Assembly: GCF_000772935.1 (NCBI RefSeq)
Contig: NZ_JPVR01000079.1
Span: 186,001 to 250,000, forward strand
DNA: 64,000 bases
Source of the DNA: Lysinibacillus boronitolerans JCM 21713 = 10a = NBRC 103108
Lineage (GTDB): Bacteria; Bacillota; Bacilli; Bacillales_A; Planococcaceae
Direction: 5' to 3'
The notes below the pieces were generated by a model, which was not told where the DNA came from, ran no database searches, and worked only from the letters and a program-made list of their open reading frames with translations. Positions 61,202 through 64,000 of this stretch are shown here, in pieces. Numbering within the stretch: position 1 is the first letter of the stretch; every line of letters starts with the position of its first letter. The position numbers and the translations under genes are program-made.

Positions 61202-61393
61202 ATTTCATACCACCTTTCTCCTATTTTAATAATTTCTTTTTAATTGCAGAATAGAGCACTAATAATCCTAAGTCTCAATATTTTTATCGTATATGATGAT
61301 CGTCCTTTTTACGAATAAAAACATTTTAAAGCGCCTATCTGAAACATCCTTCTAAATAATTTCCAGTTTATGTAGTTATTCGAATATGAAAAT

Positions 61394-61424
61394 AAAAAAG
61401 AAGCCCATTAAAATAAGGCTTCTC
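61394..61424 (-). terminator. Terminator of citrate transporter gene
   Basis: Stem AGAAGCC / GGCTTCT with T6 on the minus strand, about 60 bases after the citM stop. Confidence 0.78.
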
Positions 61425-61485
61425 TTACACTTATAAATAAAATATTTTCACTAGGTAATCTTTTTCGCCCCATAAGCCGTGGCTT

Positions 61486-62778
61486 TTAAAGAGGGAAAAT
61501 CCCCAACACTACACAGACAATAATCATGACAATTGTAGAACCGAATGCCCACTTTAAGAAGATACGTTGTAGTGTCCCGAAATCCTCTCCTACCATACCT
61601 ACTAATAAATAAGTAGAGGGAACAAGCGGACTTAGAAGGTGTACTGGCATACCTAAAAGAGAAGCTCTACCGATAAAGGCTGGATCAATGCCATATACTG
61701 CTCCTGCCTTTGCAAGTAACGGCAGTACGCCATAGTAAAAGGCATCATTAGACATAAAGAATGTAAAAGGTGCGCTGAGAATGGCTGTAACAACAGCAAA
61801 ATGAGAACCCATTGCATCTGGAATATAATGAATCACTGAGTTTGCCATCGCATCTACCATTGATGTACCTGAAAGAATCCCTGTAAATATCCCAGCTGCA
61901 AAAACCATAGAAACAACAGATAATGCATTGTCAGCATAATTCGCAACACGTTCCTTCTGATCTTTCAATTTTGGATAGTTTACAGTAATCGCAATCGCAA
62001 AACCAAGCATGAATAATGCAACAGGTGGTAATAACTCCATAATTAACGCTACTAAAAGAACAATTGTCAGAGTATAGTTAAAGATAATCAGTTTTGGACG
62101 TTTCAAATAGTCATCTTCAGCTGTAGCAGCAGGCTGAGCTGCCGCTTCATAATCATATTCTATAATACCAATCCGCTTTTTTTCCTGTCTTCCAAGGGTA
62201 AATGCCATAAACAGAACAAAGATAGCCCCGCCAATCATCGCTGGAATCACTGGTGTAAAAACCTCAGACATTTCCAGATTCAGGGCTGTCATAACTCTTG
62301 CTGTTGGTCCTCCCCAAGGTAGAAGGTTCATCACACCTGAAGCTGAAACGGCAATACCAGCTAATACAATTGGTCGCATGCCAATTCTTTTATAAAGCGG
62401 TAGAAAGGCAGAAATAGTAATCATGTATGTTGTCGTACCATCACCATCTAAAGAAATAAAAAGGGCTAATACGGCTGTTCCGATAGCAATTTTTACAGGA
62501 TCCCCTTTTACTAGTCTAAGAATCGTTTTAATGATTGGATCAAATACGCCAGCATCGATCAAAATACCAAAGAAAAGAATTGCAAATAAAATCATAATCC
62601 CTGTTGGAGCGACACTTTTAATCCCATCCAACATCATAGGTCCCATTTCACTTCCGAATCCACCAATAATTGCGAACGTAATTGGAACTACAATTAATGC
62701 AATCATTGCTGTAAGACGGCCAGTCATAATCAAAATCATAAAGACTATTATCATTAAAAAACCTAAAATTGCTAGCAT
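61486..62778 (-). CDS. citM: CitMHS family metal-citrate transporter
   Basis: 430 residues, about 12 membrane helices. Family features: LTAMIALIVVPITFAIIGGF near 22, LFISLDGDGTTTYMITISAF near 105, LPWGGPTARVMTALNLEMSE near 152, and FMSNDAFYYGVLPLLAKAGA near 338. CitM-type proteins import divalent-metal-citrate complexes with protons. A perfect cre site lies about 100 bases upstream, so CcpA repression by glucose is expected, as for citM in B. subtilis. Confidence 0.88.
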   Translation of the reverse strand: MLAILGFLMIIVFMILIMTGRLTAMIALIVVPITFAIIGGFGSEMGPMMLDGIKSVAPTGIMILFAILFFGILIDAGVFDPIIKTILRLVKGDPVKIAIGTAVLALFISLDGDGTTTYMITISAFLPLYKRIGMRPIVLAGIAVSASGVMNLLPWGGPTARVMTALNLEMSEVFTPVIPAMIGGAIFVLFMAFTLGRQEKKRIGIIEYDYEAAAQPAATAEDDYLKRPKLIIFNYTLTIVLLVALIMELLPPVALFMLGFAIAITVNYPKLKDQKERVANYADNALSVVSMVFAAGIFTGILSGTSMVDAMANSVIHYIPDAMGSHFAVVTAILSAPFTFFMSNDAFYYGVLPLLAKAGAVYGIDPAFIGRASLLGMPVHLLSPLVPSTYLLVGMVGEDFGTLQRIFLKWAFGSTIVMIIVCVVLGIFPL

Positions 62779-62875
62779 AATACTCCCCCTAAATGCTTTG
62801 TGAAATTATTTATTAATTCGTTAAATAACTAATTTTCCGAATATTACACCTTATAATAAAATAACATCGGCCAAA

Positions 62876-62889
62876 TGTAATCGTTTACA
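62876..62889. promoter_or_regulatory. CcpA cre site
   Basis: TGTAATCGTTTACA fits the cre consensus TGWAANCGNTNWCA at every position, upstream of the citrate transporter. Confidence 0.8.
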
Positions 62890-62964
62890 AATTAATGTTT
62901 ATTAATTTCTTTATAGCTATTTCGTACATTTTGTTCACGGAAAGCATTGTATGTTTTTGCTAAA

Positions 62965-63055
62965 CAAAAAAAGAGGCTAACCTTGGACTATGTATTCTCT
63001 CCACCATCGGATGAGACGGTAGAAAGGAAAACACATAGTTCTCAATAGTCAACCT
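62965..63055 (-). terminator. Large imperfect terminator hairpin
   Basis: About 80-base imperfect hairpin (arms AGGTTGACTATTGAG..ACTATGT and ACATAGTCCAAGGTTAGCCT on the minus strand), then T7. It closes the TctC gene. Confidence 0.65.
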
Positions 63056-63089
63056 AATAAAAAAATTGTACATAATAAGAGTATTTTAC

Positions 63090-64000
63090 TTAGTAAATCT
63101 CCAATAATTTCTCATATTTCTTATTTTCTTCATCAAGAAATCTAGATGTATCTCTACTGTTCATATAAAAATCTTCCCACATATACGTCTGCAAAATTTG
63201 TTTCCACTCTTTGGTTTTGATCATTTTTGCAAATGTCATATCCCAAAATTCGATTTCCTTTTTTGACATATTAGGTGGTCCCATAATACCGCGCCAGTGT
63301 TTAAAAACTACATCTATTCCCTCTTCCGTCCATGTAGGAATTTCGGGGAGCTCCTTTAAACGTTTCTCCGAGGAAATGACAAGCAATTGTACTTGATTCA
63401 AATCATAATATTTTTTAGCCTCGGATAAAGTCATCGTTGCCACATCAATTTGCTTTTTTAATAATGCATCAACTACTTGACCACTATTCTCATAAACAAA
63501 AAAATCTAGTTTTTCAGGTTGCACTCCTGCCTGTTTACTCGCTAATACAAAAGAAATTTGATCATCATTGCTTAGTCTAGGGGAAACTCCTATTTTATAT
63601 GCTTGGGGTGTTTCTTTGAGCTTTTCCATTAAAGCTTTTGCACTTTTTATTTCTGAATCCTTGGAGACAATTACGACACTCCATTCTGTAGCCAAAGTGG
63701 CAATTGGTGTAAAATCTTTGTAGGTTAACTTACTTTGCCCCAACAAATGATTAGTAATGAGTAGGCTTGAATTCATTGCTAGCACATGCTTTTTTTGTTG
63801 TTTAGTATATTTCCATCCTAGCTCTCCACCAGCACCAATTTTATTCAGTACATGAATATCCTCATCAATCAAATTGTTACTCAGTAAAATGTCCTGTATG
63901 GCTCTTGCTGTTTTGTCCCAACCTCCACCAATCGAGCTTGGGGCAATGATTGTTACTGTATCAGTTATCGCTTCATGCCCCTCATCTTGTGAACAACCAA
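63090..64000 (-). CDS. TctC-family tricarboxylate-binding lipoprotein (5' end outside window)
   Basis: The frame continues past 63872 to the right edge, giving at least 303 residues. The visible start, GCSQDEGHEAITD, looks like the Cys just after a lipobox, so it is a membrane-anchored binding protein. Next is TVTIIAPSSIGGGWDKTARA, the TctC/Bug signature, then AGVQPEKLDFFVYENSGQ and LKELPEIPTWTEEGIDVVF. It binds di- or tricarboxylates outside the cell. Placement upstream of CitMHS recalls YflP near citM and citST of B. subtilis; citST-like genes may lie just beyond the edge. Confidence 0.87.
   Translation of the reverse strand, partial: GCSQDEGHEAITDTVTIIAPSSIGGGWDKTARAIQDILLSNNLIDEDIHVLNKIGAGGELGWKYTKQQKKHVLAMNSSLLITNHLLGQSKLTYKDFTPIATLATEWSVVIVSKDSEIKSAKALMEKLKETPQAYKIGVSPRLSNDDQISFVLASKQAGVQPEKLDFFVYENSGQVVDALLKKQIDVATMTLSEAKKYYDLNQVQLLVISSEKRLKELPEIPTWTEEGIDVVFKHWRGIMGPPNMSKKEIEFWDMTFAKMIKTKEWKQILQTYMWEDFYMNSRDTSRFLDEENKKYEKLLEIY

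Noticed and set aside
1-64000. CRISPR array, tRNA, rRNA, integrase or transposase
   Set aside because: I looked on both strands and found no spaced direct repeats, cloverleaf-type sequences, rRNA cores or DDE/integrase proteins.

Overview
The window looks like chromosomal DNA of a low-GC, spore-forming Bacillales bacterium. Lysinibacillus or a close relative is my guess. The grounds are strong AGGAGG-type ribosome sites with frequent GTG/TTG starts, a Tlp spore protein, two sigma-K-type promoters in front of Tyr-rich coat-like genes, a SAM-I riboswitch, a CcpA cre site and many U-tailed terminators. The genus is inference. I see no rRNA, tRNA, CRISPR array, prophage or intact insertion sequence.

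Layout. 1-9.5 kb: the end of an AraC/siderophore-sensor regulator, a sigma-K coat-like gene, a SAM-riboswitch-controlled cyclase-family hydrolase, DedA, a HAD phosphatase, a DUF2225/YvyF-like pair, a secreted erythromycin-esterase-like protein and an SMI1/KNR4-DUF4272 pair. 9.7-12.4 kb: a blt-like locus (MerR activator, BltD acetyltransferase, and a MATE pump in place of the usual MFS pump). 12.5-20.4 kb: AI-2E transporter, RidA, amino-acid permease, and a TetR-controlled MFS/luciferase-like oxidoreductase/esterase operon with two matching operators. 20.5-25.2 kb: an MhqR-box-preceded quinone-detoxification pair, a Lrp/GNAT/YunG operon, an AhpD-like protein, an Rrf2 regulator and a cupin coat-like gene. 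25.2-29.2 kb: a decay zone with SMI1, DUF4303 and ABC-F remnants among intact genes, plus a dispersed repeat. 29.3-36.3 kb: DdlR-Ddl, a sodium symporter, and a LysR-flanked pair predicted to turn 2-aminothiazoline-4-carboxylate into cysteine. 36.3-47.1 kb: GrpB, an ABC transporter, a second-type histidyl-tRNA synthetase behind a histidine-codon leader, a MarR pair, an ECF sigma/anti-sigma pair, Tlp, an MFS pump and a LacI regulator.

47.2-57.8 kb is a nine-gene minus-strand operon for hexonate/hexuronate breakdown to KDG-6-P (kdgK, eda, uxuA, two Zn-alcohol dehydrogenases, uxuB-type SDR, exuT, uxaA, uxaB, an Ldh-family dehydrogenase), preceded by two tandem LacI-type operators. No uronate isomerase (uxaC) is present, and the first Zn-dehydrogenase carries an apparent frameshift. 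58-64 kb: TraB/GumN and NPCBM surface proteins, a VanZ remnant, a VOC protein, and a CcpA-boxed citrate transporter next to a TctC lipoprotein that runs off the right end.

The most novel-looking element is the hisS leader at 40854-41071. A consensus promoter precedes a 17-codon peptide ending in five consecutive His codons, followed by alternative hairpins and a U7 terminator. This is the layout of ribosome-mediated histidine attenuation, where Firmicutes normally use a T-box.
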